A DNA stretch of 64,000 bases from Nicotiana tabacum (GCF_000715075.1 NC_134095.1:58090419-58154418); one strand, 5' to 3'. Counted from the stretch's first letter, positions 12,580 through 23,596 are shown. Translations and numbers: made by a program. The notes: generated from the sequence alone by a model not told the origin.

Positions 12580-13599
12580 CGCTTTCTTTTATTTCAAAAG
12601 CATGAACGAACCATCTGAGTTCAGAACACACACTTTACTCAAAACTCTCTCTCTTTTCTCTGTTATTACTTGTGCTACTGCCTTGTCTAGCCGGCTGAAA
12701 GTCAAGGCTAGGCTGTGGAAATTTGCTTACTTTTCCTTTCTGCACTTTGCTTCTTACTGGTATGTCCTAGTTAATCTTCAAGCATCAACAACAACATGTT
12801 TCTTTACTTTTTCCTTCACTCTTGCCTGTTTCTGCTTATGTCTATGCAATCAAGTTTCATTACTAAGCATGCTGTAAATTAATGTGTTCCCTTATGTATA
12901 AACTCTTTCAGTCACTTGATTATGTGATTTGTTGACTTATGAATCCCAAACCCCATATTCCCTTATGTGTTTGTGTTCTCTGGCTGGTTTGTGGGCATAC
13001 TAGCATCATCTATTGCTGTACATGTCCAAACCTGACCCCCTACTATGGTCATATGCTTCAAGCAATGTATTCCCAAACCCTGGCCCCTTTGTGCAACTGT
13101 TGATTCTGTGTAGTTTAAGCTTTATTGCTACTGTTTTCAAATTACCCCTACCCCTTAATATTCTCAACCGAGTTTTAAATAAATCTCTGTTTCTGCACTT
13201 CCACTATACTCTTAGAACTTAGGATCTGTCCCTCTTTTGTGAGCCTTGCCTTGGGACCCATGAGCTCCCTCTGAACTGGGACACATAAGGGTTGTCCCTT
13301 CCACACTGCACTAATCTCTATCTAGTTATGCAAACCTGGGTGTAAGCATTGCCCGGAGTCCTTTGAGACCCTTAGGGAACTTTGACACACCCAGGTCTGA
13401 GAAAGGCTTTGAAACAAGTGGTGCTTGAGGTGGTTTATTCTATAACTCAGAAAGGAAGTCAAGAATCAGGCTTCTTCTAGTTTTAACTTCTTCTTTTACA
13501 CTTTTTCTAATGTAATTCAGTATTTGGTCTGCAATATATTTGTAATAAACATTGGGGTTGACTAGTGAAAAGGGGATGAGTAATTATGCATGTTTAGCA

Positions 13600-14160
13600 A
13601 TTAAAAGGGTAGAGAGCATGTCTATAGGATCTATTTCTTTAAATTCTGCATGTTTAACTCTACATTTAGATAACATGCCTATAGGACCTATTTTAAATTA
13701 TGCATGTTTTAATTCTACATTTAGATAACATGCCTATAGAACCTATTTTAAATTCTACATATTTATTACCATACCTAGACACCATGCCTATAGGATCTAA
13801 GCGGCTATAATCAGACATCATGTTCATAAGGTTAAAAATCAGTATTTCTCTTAGACACCATGCCTATAGGAATTTCAAGTAAATCATGCCTGCTTCGTTT
13901 GACGTTCAACTAGATATCATGTCTATAGGAATAAAAAAAATTAGCCATAATAGATATCATGCCTATAGGATCTGAAACCAGTCTAGTTTAGAATCAACTT
14001 AACTCATACTGTTCTGAACTAGTTTTAAACAACCTGCTCTCTTTTTATTAATACTATTTAGAAATCATGCCTATAGAATCTCAAATCATTCGTTTTAAAA
14101 CTGTTACTACTTTGCTAGGTTCTAAATCAGTAATAGACATCATGCTTATAGGATATCACC
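13600..14160 (+). repeat. Degenerate repeat array with ATGCCTATAGGA motif
   Basis: Around ten copies of a motif of the form ACATGCCTATAGGATCT, spaced roughly 50-70 bp apart, inside the Tat/Ogre LTR downstream of its TATA box. The best-preserved neighbours (near 13665 and 13725) share about 60 bp. Confidence 0.7.
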
Positions 14161-15145
14161 AACACACTTAGGCAAGCCTTAGGTGACAACAATAAAAACT
14201 GAATCCGCCTTTGCTAATTAGTAACTGCTACAACCAGTAGGCAGGCCTGATTCGGACTTTTTATCTGAGTTATATAATAAACCAGTTTGCTTCAACAATT
14301 AAAATTCCCCTTGCCTTAGTACTTTAAATTCAGACCTTAAATGTGTTTGAGCCGTGCTATTTATGTGCTTTACTTGAGGAGGTATATATGAGCCTCTTAG
14401 TTGCTTACATGTTTCCCCTAATATGCAGTCCTACTTATTTTGAATGTCGCCTCAGTTTTTTAACACTTTAAAAACCTAAGAGTAAGCTTTAAATCCTCCC
14501 CCTTATAGGAATAGTAGTCCTAAATTCTCCGGGACTGATAGGAATGAGACGAGTAATAGCATGCAATAGAGGTCGAGACCAATCCACGCTTTAATACCCT
14601 AACGGGGTGGGAAGGGTAGATATGGATATGATGACCGGTGCTCTAATACCACATGTATCCCCTCTTCTGAGGAGTGTCATACCGGGTATCGCATTGATGT
14701 GATCCATATTATAAATAAACCTAGGACTCCTCTCTCCTTTTATATTTTCAAGTATTTGTAAAAATGTAGCTCCCTTTCAAAATTCACCTTTTGATTGTTT
14801 TCAGACCCTTATGTGTTTAAACCTAAATCCCTTACTACTTGAGTCTATGCTCGTCTATTTGCTAATTCTACAAATTCACAAAATTGTTTGGCCGGGAATC
14901 ACACTAGTGGATCCTGAGGGGTGCCTAACACCTTCCCCTTAGGATAATTTCAAGCCCTTACCCTATCTTTTGTTATCAAACAAACTTAGAAATGAACTTT
15001 ATAGGTGTCCTAATGCACCTTGACTCATTAGGTGGCGACTCTTCAAATGCAAAACCCAGTTCCCAAAAGGAATGAGTTGTCCTACACCCCAAAAATGTCA
15101 TAAACCATATTTTCCGATGCAAAGAGGGAAAATGGGGGCGCGACA

Positions 15146-15920
15146 CCAACCAGTCCCAAAACACACTACAGACTTGATCGAGGCCTCAAACCATATCCAA
15201 CAACGCTAAAATCATGAATCGACCTCCAATCCAAGCTTAATGAACTTTAGAATTTCAAACTTCAACATTCGATGCCGAAACTTATCAAATCACATCCGAT
15301 TGACCTTAAACTTTGCGCACAAGTCATATTTGATGTTATGGACCTACTCCTACTTCCATAATCATATTCCGACCCCGATATCAAAAAGTCCACTTCCGGT
15401 CAAACTTCTCAAAAACCTTCAAAATTCTATCTTTAGACAAATGACTCCAAAATGGCCCACGGACCTCAGAATTCACTTCCGATCGCGCTCCCAACACCAG
15501 AATCACAATACGAAGCTATTCCTAGACTCTGAATCCCAAACGGACATTGATAACACTGAAATGCACTTCAACCCAAACTTATGAAATTCTTCCAAAATGC
15601 TAACTTCCACAATAGGTGCCGAAACATTTCCGGGTCTTCCAAAACCCGGTCCGGACATACGCCCAAGTTCGAAATCATCATACGAATCCTATGGAACCTT
15701 CAAATCCCAATTCCGAGATCGTTTGCTCAAAAATCCAATCTTAGTTAATTCTTTCAACTTAAAAATTCCGAAATGAAAATTTTCTTTCCAAATCAACTCC
15801 GATTTCCCCGAAAATCAATTCCGATCATGCGTACAAGTCATAATACCTGAAGTGAAACTGCTCATAGCCTCAAGCTGCTGAACAATGTGCTAGAGTTCAA
15901 AACGACCGATTGGGTTGATG
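15146..15920 (-). repeat. Gypsy family A1 LTR fragment, minus strand
   Basis: Starting at CCAACCAGTCCCAAAACAC, this piece matches 6637-7225 in the same orientation and continues further, through sequence also present at 42600-42800, to the outer LTR edge near 15917 (CGACCGATTGGG). It therefore overlaps in content with the A1 LTR on the other side of the Tat/Ogre fragment. It must come from a second LTR copy, perhaps the partner LTR of the same parent element. Confidence 0.75.
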
Positions 15921-16437
15921 TAGCATAACCCATCATGTAGAAATATTAAGCGTTCACCATTTGATATCCCTATTTACAAGAGGTTCAACTTTAATTATTG
16001 GGATACCATTGTGCTTGGGGGTTGAGAAATATATAGCTCTAGCTTTGAATTATTAGTTTTTCAAGTAATTTACTAGAATTCTTTTTAGATATCGTTAAGT
16101 GTTCATAGCTAAACCATTAGTTTGTTCATATATGTAGATTTCTTACCAAGGGCTCTTTTTCATATACGTTGAAGCACGGGTTCTGCTGAACCCACGACCC
16201 CATTGCTGGATCCGTCCCTAGTGTTTTTGTGTATGTATTTAAGTATTTTCTTTTGATATTTTAGATAACCAATTAGCTGAGATTTACTACATTGATTTGT
16301 TCCCTTTTATCCTTGTAGTAGATGACACTCAAAGGATCAGTATGCAGTTTTGATAAAAGGAGTAATAGATTATAATGATTCTATTAAAACTAAGCTCAAC
16401 GGTTGTAGCAATTAAAAGAAGGTTCTTTTTTATGATA
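15921..16437. other. AT-rich stretch, no recognised gene
   Basis: About 0.5 kb with no open frame, RNA gene or element end that I recognise. It ends at the TA dinucleotide (16436-16437) that forms the left target duplication of the MITE. Confidence 0.4.
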
Positions 16438-16655
16438 CTCCCTCCGTTTCAATTTATGTGAACTCATTTGACTGGGCACGGAGTTTAAGAAAAGAGAGAA
16501 GACTTTTGAACTTGTGGTATAAAATAAGATACATATATTTTGTGTGGCTATAAATCATTGCATAAAGGTAAATTGTTTCCAAATAAGGAAAGGGGTCATT
16601 CTTTTTGGCACGGACCAAAAAGGAAATAGGTTCACGTAAATTGAAACGGAGAGAG
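16438..16655 (+). mobile_element. Stowaway-like MITE (218 bp)
   Basis: Terminal inverted repeats begin CTCCCTCCGTTTCAATTTA on the left and end TAAATTGAAACGGAGAGAG on the right, and pair over more than 25 nt with few mismatches. The element is flanked on both sides by TA (16436-16437 and 16656-16657), the duplication left by Tc1/mariner-type transposases. It has no coding capacity and would have needed a transposase supplied in trans. This terminus is common in Solanaceae genomes. Confidence 0.9.
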
Positions 16656-16657
16656 TA

Positions 16658-18234
16658 CTTGATTTGTAAAAGGAAAAAAAAAGATACAGATTTTTTTTCC
16701 ATATTTGGTTGATAAAGTTTCTATAGATATTATTCATCCATTTAATTTTATATATTGAGCTACTAGATAGTCTCCTAGATTGATCAATCAAGAATTGTTT
16801 TTTATTATTCCTATATCACCTTCAAGCATTCTTATTTCAGGGAAGTGGGTAGTGCAAAAACACAATAGTAGGTCCAAAATATTGTCTTTACTAGCTTTTT
16901 GTGCCACGATCCTTTATCAATACTTGCACCACTTTACATAGGGTTGTTGACTCAGAGAAGGTAAGTCTTGCTCTTAGCATTCACGGCAGAATCTTTCTTG
17001 TTAAGTATCGTTGAAAGAATTTTGGCAAAAGTTTCTTTAATAGCTGTACATGAGATCAGTCTAGCTAGGAATGTTAAGACAGAGCTAAAAAACTCCAAAG
17101 CACTTTATATTCCATCAAACCTCTGGTGTTAGTATTGAAACTGGTTGAAGTAGCATTTGACTTTCGTTGCACCCCTTGTAATCTAGCCTCATCAACTCAT
17201 TGACTTTTCATGTTCAGGCACAACAATCTCTTATTATCGAAGTTCATTTCTCATTGCTGGCTAATCCTTGATATATCGTAAGTTGTCTCATCAGTTTGGT
17301 GTTTCATGTTTGTTTCTTGTGTATTACCTTGTTCTATTTATGTTTTATAAATTTAGCTCTTCTTATTACTTAGGCGTGGCTTTCTAGTGGCTTGATGTTG
17401 TATGGCTCTCTTCTGTTATGTAGATCTTCTATGCATATCTCAAACTTGAAATTTCTGTCAATTTGAATAGCTATAACTATAAATATTTTTTTAGATAACA
17501 ATCAAGTTTGTTTCATATATTGTAGTTAGCATCTTCATCGAATATTCTATTGCATAATTGCTTAAATAGCTAGATTTGAAACATTTAAAAATAAAATTAC
17601 TTTGACAAATTATAATCCTAACTTATGAATTTGATTCTAGCAAGTTGTTTGAGGGATTTCACCTGTGTGTTGTTCTTTATAGTATTTCTCAAGTGTAGTT
17701 TATTTTCTTATGGTATTTCTCACAAGCATGGTTGAGTTACTTTTAATGTCTAAACTGATAATTAGTTGTTAATGTCAACTTTAACTTTGGGTCTTCTCTT
17801 GAAATGCAACCAAATCTGCACTTCGTATCACCTCTATTCATGAGTTTCAAATTCGCTAGGTAACTGATGATTGTATTTCCAACTAGGACTTGACTGTTAA
17901 TAATTTTTATTTATCATCTTTTGTAGGCGGAGCAAATGAATAAAGGGTAGATGAAACCAGTATAAACTTTACATGCGAGTATTGGTTGATTGTTGCTGAA
18001 ATTTAAAATGTTCTAGAAATCTTTTATTTTCATATATATTATACAAAGTTATGTGCTAAATCTTGAATCGGAGAACAATATTGTATATTTTGATTTAATG
18101 GTACTATAATTTTGATATTTTGGATCATTATTTTGTTTATGAATAATTCTCTTTTGAGATTTATAATGATTTTCTTGTATTACGCTTTATTATATAATAT
18201 AACAAGTATTTTTAGCCAAATAAAAGGGTGTATT
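16658..18234. other. AT-rich stretch, no recognised gene
   Basis: About 1.6 kb of AT-rich DNA. No open frame of meaningful length or RNA gene was recognised. Scattered acceptor-like TTTCAG/TGTAGG sites are not enough to support exons. It may be the inside of the element whose repeat-rich end follows. Confidence 0.4.
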
Positions 18235-18587
18235 GTTGCAATATGTTCCATGAATCGTTGCAAAAGCATTTTGGACTGTTGCTACAGCCTAATAAAACCG
18301 TTGCAATAGAAACAAAACTGTTACTATAGCATCCTAAAACCGTTGCAATAGCCATACTAACTGTTGTATCAAATGCTATTTCAACGGTTAATAACCGTCC
18401 CATTTGGCTAAAATAAGCATTACAATAGATAAGTGGAAAATCGTTACAATAGACCTATCTAATGCAACAATTGTGTGACCGTTGCAAATAACCGTTGCAG
18501 TAGTTCTATTGGCACAAGAGCGGATGTGACGGTCACTGTATCGTTGCAATAGAGCAATGGCAACGGTTTCCTTATCTATTGGAACGG
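18235..18587. repeat. Subterminal-type repeat block with CCGTTGCAATAG motif
   Basis: At least ten variants of CCGTTGCAATAG occur within 350 bp in both orientations (for example ACCGTTGCAATAG near 18298 and 18341, and inverted CAACGGTT near 18383 and 18563). Such dense short motifs are typical of the subterminal regions of CACTA-type DNA transposons. The terminal CACTA sequence itself is not seen, and the block is cut at about 18588 by the old minus-strand retroelement. The class is a tentative inference. Confidence 0.4.
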
Positions 18588-18845
18588 GGTACAATCACTA
18601 TGACATTTGCAACCTATCTTGAGGTCATGGTCATTCGCCAACTGCACTAGTCCGTTCTCTTCCTATGGACATCCACTAAGTACACGACATTATCTTCTAA
18701 TTCAAAGTCATGTTGTATCCTTCTTCACATCAAGCAACTCCTTTCCGTTGTATCAAATTTCATGCCGTATAATGGCAGATATTTCAAGTCAAGTCCAAAA
18801 ACCCAGTCACTCTCCACCCTGAATCCCAATTCACTTCAGACTTTT
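18588..18845 (-). mobile_element. Old gene-less retroelement, internal segment 1
   Basis: This segment aligns with about 60838-61080. The same alignment resumes at 30036-30647 (with about 61080-61700) and again at 39639-40078 (with about 61700-62145). The three pieces are thus one ancient minus-strand element split by two later insertions. No gag or pol homology is seen. Its last five bases, CTTTT (18841-18845), are the left copy of the target duplication of the Tekay-type element. Confidence 0.75.
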
Positions 18846-19569
18846 TGTAATGACCCAAAAGGTCATCATTTGTTTTAAAAGTAAATTTTACGTTCCAAGG
18901 CTTTAAAAACCTCTTTCAACATCACCTCAATTTGCGTGCGCAGTCCGGGCACGTAATGGAAAGCCATTTTGTGAAAATCTGTGAAAAATGATGAATTTTC
19001 CATTTAAAATGAGTTTGAGTTGACTTCGGTCAACATTTTGGGTAAACGGATTCGGACCCGTGATTTGACGGTCCCATAGGGTCCATAAAATAATATGAGA
19101 CTTGGATGTATGCCTGGAATCAAATTTCGAGGTCCCAATCTCAAGAAATAAATTTTAAAAGAAAGTGTTTTTTCGGGAATATTTATGAGTGTTTGAAAAT
19201 GAAACATGTGTAAAACATGATGGTATCGGGCCCGTATTTTGGTTCTGTGGCTCGGTACAAGTCTTATATATAATTTAAGATAAGTCTGTGAAATTTGGTA
19301 AGAAACGAACTTGAAACGACGTGAATCAGACCGTTTTTGAGAAAATTGGAAAAAATTGAAGTTCTTAAGAAATTTCATGATTTTGATGCTAAATTCATAG
19401 TTGTTGTTATTTTAGTGATTTGAATGCACGAGGGAGTCCGCATGATTTTTTAGGTTGGTGTGCATATTTGGTTTGAAGACTGGAGGACTCGGGTGAGTTT
19501 TGGATAGACCACGGGGTGGATTTTGGACTTGAGGAATTGCAGAATTTCAGTTGTTGCATTGCAGGACTG

Positions 19570-19845
19570 CAAGCTTTGCATTTGCGAAGCCTGGCTCGCA
19601 AATGCGAGTTCGCTAATGCGAAGGCTATGTCACAAATGCGAACAATAGCCCAGGCCAGCTTGCCTAGCAAATGCGAGGGGTTGATCGCAAATGCGACCCC
19701 CCCCAGTTTTAGCCAGACGTCGCAAATGCGACACATTGTTCGCAATTCCCACTTTCCAAATGCGAAAACTGCTTCGCAAATGCGAACTTAGCAGAAGTCT
19801 GGGATTCACAATTGCGAACCCTGATCGCAATTGCGACGTCTACAA
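19570..19845. repeat. CG-rich palindromic repeat cluster in LTR B
   Basis: More than a dozen copies of TCGCAAATGCGA and GCAATTGCGA variants. The equivalent cluster in the 3' LTR is at 27785-28010, with many CG changed to CA or TG, as expected from deamination of methylated cytosine. A related LTR at 46636 has one at 47360-47600. Confidence 0.7.
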
Positions 19846-20899
19846 GTTTACAACTTACCCAAAAATTATTCATTTTTCACACTCTTTCAAAACCAAAACA
19901 CTCTTGGGCAATTTTTCAAAGACAACTCTTCTTTCAAATCGATTGTAAGTCATTTTAACTTGTTTCCTTCAATCATTAACATCTTTTCGCATGATTTTAA
20001 CTCAAAATCAATGATTTTCATAGGGGAAATTGGGTGTTTTGGGTAGAACCTAGGTTTTTTCAAAAATTGAGGATTTGGACCTTGATTTGGGATCCGATTT
20101 CAAAAAAAAAATTATATATTTGAGTTCATGGGGAATGGGTGATCGGGTTTGGGTTCGAACCTCCGGTTTTGACCATGTGGGCCCGGGAACGATTTTTGAC
20201 TTTCTGGGTAAAACTTTAGAAAACTCATTTTCATGCATTAGAATTGATTCATTTAGCATTTATTGATGTAATTAAGTAACTTGTGGCTAGATACAAGCGA
20301 ATTGGTGGTGAAATCAAGAGGTAAAGCGATAGTAGAGGCTTGAATTGTGTTCGTGACATCGAGGTAAGTGTTTGGTGTAACCTTAGCTTGAGGGATTAGG
20401 AGTCGAGTCCTATTTGCTATGTGGTAATTGTCGAGTACGACATATGGGCATGGTGATGAGTACTATATGTTGGTGTCAAGCAAGCATGCCCGTGAGTCTT
20501 ATACTATGATTATTATGACTTCGTTGTATTATTCATCCCTTGATGATGCTTTCTATTGTTGGCAAAGTTTGTGGAAGTAATTGTGACATTTGAACATTGA
20601 GGAGCATTGGCTCAAATTATACAATGATATGTAAAAGTATACGTGGTAATTCTTTTGGAGCATTGGCTCAAGTTGTGAAGTAAAAGTGAGAAAAAGAAGA
20701 GAATTATTACGTGGCCTCCCTTACCAGGATTTTGTTGCTTTTGATGTTATCTCCCTCGCCGTGATGTTTATGTTTCTTTTGATGTTGATCCCTTGCCGAG
20801 ACTTGATTGTTGAACTATTGTTTCCTTGCTGGGATTCTTATTATAATTTCATTTATTTCCTTGCCCTATTGTTTGTGATTGTTGTTTGAGTGAGGAAGA

Positions 20900-21160
20900 G
20901 TGTTAAAGCACGAAGGGTGATATCGTGTATTGTTTTGGTGAGAGTGTTAAAGCACGAAGGGTGATGCCACGTATGATTTGTGAGGAAAGAGTGTAAAGCA
21001 CGAAGGGTGATGTTGTTCCGCATGATGTACCATTCCGTGCCGATTATATTGATTATATGGTGAGGAAGAGAGTAAAAGCAAGAAGGGTGATTCCCTACAC
21101 ATTTTCATTACTTGATTGCTTTGGTGAGGACGAGAGTAAAAGCACGAAGGGTGATGCCGT
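20900..21160 (+). repeat. Interspersed GCACGAAGGGTGAT repeats in LTR B
   Basis: Five copies of a motif of the form AAAGCACGAAGGGTGATG, each preceded by TGAGGAnGAGAG-like sequence. The same set is present in the 3' LTR at 29090-29350. It is probably an old internal duplication of the LTR; the function is unknown. Confidence 0.7.
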
Positions 21161-21877
21161 GCACTGGTTGATTTTTGATTCCTTGTTGATATTTGAGAGA
21201 TGTTGTTTCTTTCAGTTACCTATTGTCTTTCTATTCTAAATTGATAGTTCCCCCGCAGCATGTTACCCCTCCCATACTTGACTGTATATTACTGTTCTTC
21301 TTTTCCGCTGTATATAGTTAAATTGCACAGATTTATTTGGTAGTCTGGTCCTAGCATCGTCACTACATCGCCGAGGTTAGGCTAGGCACTTACCAGCACA
21401 TGGGATCAGTTGTGCTGATACTACACCCTACACGGTGTGCATATCCCGGAGCAGCAGCTTTTGGACCGTAGATTGGGTGGCTGCCTTCAGTCCACGCAGA
21501 GATCCAAGGTAGTCCTACGGTCATCCGCAAGCCCGGGAGTCTCCCTCTATCCTTTTACTCCTGTTTCATTTACTTAGTTCATAAATAATGTATCATCTAA
21601 TTTTAGACTTTGTATGTAGTATTCTTAGATCGTCTGTGAAGCTGTGACTCCAGTTCTGGGCAGTCTTATTTAAACAGTTGTATTGGTTATACTTAGTAAT
21701 TTTATTATTTTTCTTCCGCTTGATATAAATTTCGTTGTCTTTAAGTTGTTGATAATAATTTCTTGTAAAGCATTTAAATGGGAAAAAGGTAATTTGTTCA
21801 AATAGCCGACTTGCCTAGCTCACACTAGTAGGCGCCATCATGACTCCCGAGGGTGGGAAATCCAGGTCGTGATAAGT

Positions 21878-21889
21878 TGGTATCAGAGC
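21878..21889 (+). promoter_or_regulatory. Primer binding site, tRNA-iMet
   Basis: TGGTATCAGAGC, three bases inside the 5' LTR, is complementary to the 3' part of plant initiator methionine tRNA, the usual primer of gypsy-type reverse transcription. The site is perfect. Confidence 0.9.
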
Positions 21890-21899
21890 TCTAAGTTAC

Positions 21900-22000
21900 A
21901 TGGGTGTCACAGTTCATTGACAAGCTTAGTAAGTCTGAGGGATCGGTACAGAGACGTCTGTATTTATCCCAGAGGCTACATGGTTAGGAAAAACTTCACA
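21900..22000 (+). promoter_or_regulatory. Conserved leader block with GATCGGTAC
   Basis: This untranslated leader matches the leaders of the other elements in the window. GATCGGTAC starts at 21941, 67 nt from the LTR edge, and is followed by a GTCTGTATTTATCC block. Because gene-less elements keep it too, a role in RNA packaging or dimerisation is plausible, but that is inference. Confidence 0.55.
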
Positions 22001-22068
22001 TTTAATCTTTTCTTTCGTACGGTTTGGTTTCTCAATGCTAATTGAATTTCTAGTCTGTTCTTTTGTAG

Positions 22069-22926
22069 ATGGCAAGAACACGTGCTTCCTCATCCACTGA
22101 CCAGCAGCCTGAGCCCCTAGTAGCAGCTCCCACAAGGGGCAGAGGCAGAGGCCGAGGTCTTGCTAGAGGCCGAGGTAGGGGTAGAGCTCAGCCCAGAGAA
22201 GCAGCACTAGCGGTACAGCCTCAGGTTGACTTTGATGATGAGGTTCTGGCCCAACAGTTCTGGTGGGGCCAGCTCAGGGCCAAGAGGAGTTTATTGCTAT
22301 CCTAATACTCCAGGATGCTCTGGTCCGTCTAGTGGGCCTTATGGAGAGTGTCACCCGAGTAGGCTTTCTTACTGTAGCCCCAACCGTCTCTTAGGCTAGA
22401 GAAGGAGCTCAGCCTCCTGCTACTCGCACTCTGGAGCAGGTAGCTCCCTAGTTCCAAACTCTAGCAGTTCAGCCAGCTGGAGCAGTTCAGTCGAATATAG
22501 TAGCTCAGACCGGTGATGAGCATCTATGTCTGTCGATGCTTTGTGGAGGTTGGACAGGTTCACCAAGCTCTTCACTACTACTTTCAGCGGTGCATCTTGT
22601 GACGATCCCCAGGATTTTCTAGACAGTTGTCATGAGGTTCTCAGAAACATGGGGATAGTGGAGATCAATGCGGTCAATTTAGCTACTTTTTGCTTGTATG
22701 GAACTGCCAAGACTTGGTGGAGATATTATTTCTTGGCTAGACTAGCCGGATCACTAGCTTTTACTTGGGAGCAGTTTACTCAGCTATTTCTGGAGAAGTT
22801 TCTCTCTATTACTCAGAGAGGGATCTATAGGAGGCAGTTTGAGTGTCTCCGACAGGGTTCTATGACTGTTACTCAGAATGAGACTAAATTCATCGACTTG
22901 GCTCGTCATGCTCTTCTCATACTTCC

Positions 22927-22957
<31 letters not shown>

Positions 22958-23596
22958 GGGGTAAGGAGGTTCATTGAGGGACTTATTCAGCCGATTTGAC
23001 TTCAGATTGCCAAGGAGACAAGGAGTGAGATTTCTTTCTAGGAGACGACCAATATGGCCAGGAGAGTTAAGATGGTTCTATCGCAGGAAGTTGGCCAGGG
23101 GTCTGACAAGAGGCCTCATAATTTAGGCCGATTTAGTGGTACCTCATTTGGAGGCATAGATTCATATGGTAGAGGCCATACTCCCAGGCCTTTTCAGTCG
23201 GCACTCCAGGTTTCTCACGGTGCTTCAGGTGGTCGTTGTTCCTATATGCAGTATTCTGATTAGCAGTCCTACAGTGCACCACCAGCTCATATCAGTGCAC
23301 TGCCGCTTCAGAGTTTTCGAGGTGGTCATTCAGGTCGTCAAGGTCAGCAGCCGAGGGCTTGTTACACTTGTGGTGATATGGGACACATTGCTAGGTTTTG
23401 CCCTCGAGCACCGAGTAGCTCTCAGCATCAGGGTTCCCGTGCCATGGTTCTGGCACCGAGTGTTCCACATCCCGCCCATCCAGTTAGAGGTGGGGGTAGA
23501 GGTGCTAGAGGTGGAGGTAAAGGTATTAGAGGTGGAGCTCAGGCTGCTAGAGGTGGAGGCCAACGAGCATCAGGCCGTCTTAAAGATGTAGTTTAG
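22069..23596 (+). pseudogene. gag: gag of Tekay-type element, broken
   Basis: Gag forms the particle that packages the element's RNA. The likely start is ATG 22069 (MARTRASSS), followed by a glycine/arginine-rich stretch (GRGRGRGLARGRGRGRA) typical of the N-terminus of this clade. The frame stops near 22303. The capsid-like core is open at 22526-22999 (blocks CLYGTAKTWWRYY and FLEKF) but contains an expanded GA repeat read as Glu-Arg repeats and ends at a stop near 22999. The zinc knuckle CYTCGDMGHIARFC (23360-23401) keeps all four ligands. The stops and frame changes rule out a working protein. Confidence 0.88.
22931..22957 (+). repeat. (GA)n microsatellite inside gag
   Basis: Thirteen GA dinucleotides plus one base within the gag core, translated as alternating Glu-Arg. 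The equivalent stretch in relatives is not a simple repeat as far as I know, so this is probably slippage after the element lost function. Confidence 0.85.

Larger units (their letters stand above)
7226..15145 (+). mobile_element. Tat/Ogre-like gypsy element, 5'-truncated (integrase, 3' region, 3' LTR)
   Basis: The fragment holds the end of a pol gene (integrase), a roughly 2.2 kb repeat-rich non-coding stretch, a purine-rich tract (AAAGAGGTGCAG, 10405-10416) and a 4.7 kb LTR. The integrase reads like plant Tat/Ogre elements, with the block SNGHRFILVAIDYFTKWVEA, and the very long LTR also fits that lineage. The gag, protease, RT and RNase H parts and the 5' LTR are absent: the left end joins directly to an A1 LTR at about 7225. 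The right end (15145) sits in a different A1 LTR piece, so the fragment is not flanked by the two halves of one target. Confidence 0.8.
10418..15145 (+). repeat. 3' LTR of Tat/Ogre-like element (4.73 kb)
   Basis: The LTR begins TGTTGATACCCAATTTTT right after the purine tract and ends GGGGGCGCGACA. At 4.7 kb it is far longer than typical gypsy LTRs and in the range known for Ogre-type elements. It holds a clear TATA box (12569-12579), an internal repeat array (13600-14150) and AT-rich ends. Short open frames inside it, such as those near 11200 and 12600, look like chance frames and match no family I know. Confidence 0.85.
18846..21874 (+). repeat. 5' LTR of Tekay-type element, family B (3.03 kb)
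   Basis: Starts TGTAATGACCCAAAAGGTC and ends GGTCGTGATA. The final CA has become TA; the 3' LTR keeps TTACA. A cluster of GCAAATGCGA-type palindromes lies at 19570-19845, a splice-donor-like GATTGTAAGT at 19941-19950 and a second GAGGTAAGTG near 20359. Repeats around GCACGAAGGGTGAT recur at 20900-21160. Confidence 0.92.

Noticed and set aside
12602..12877. A 91-residue hydrophobic frame as a membrane protein
   Set aside because: It starts just after the LTR TATA box and may lie on the transcript, but the hydrophobicity comes from T-rich sequence, and there is no conserved family I know.
19407..19948. Overlapping frames rich in Arg, Cys and Met at the GCAAATGCGA cluster
   Set aside because: The repeat lacks stops in several frames; the same frames appear in the other LTR with shifts.
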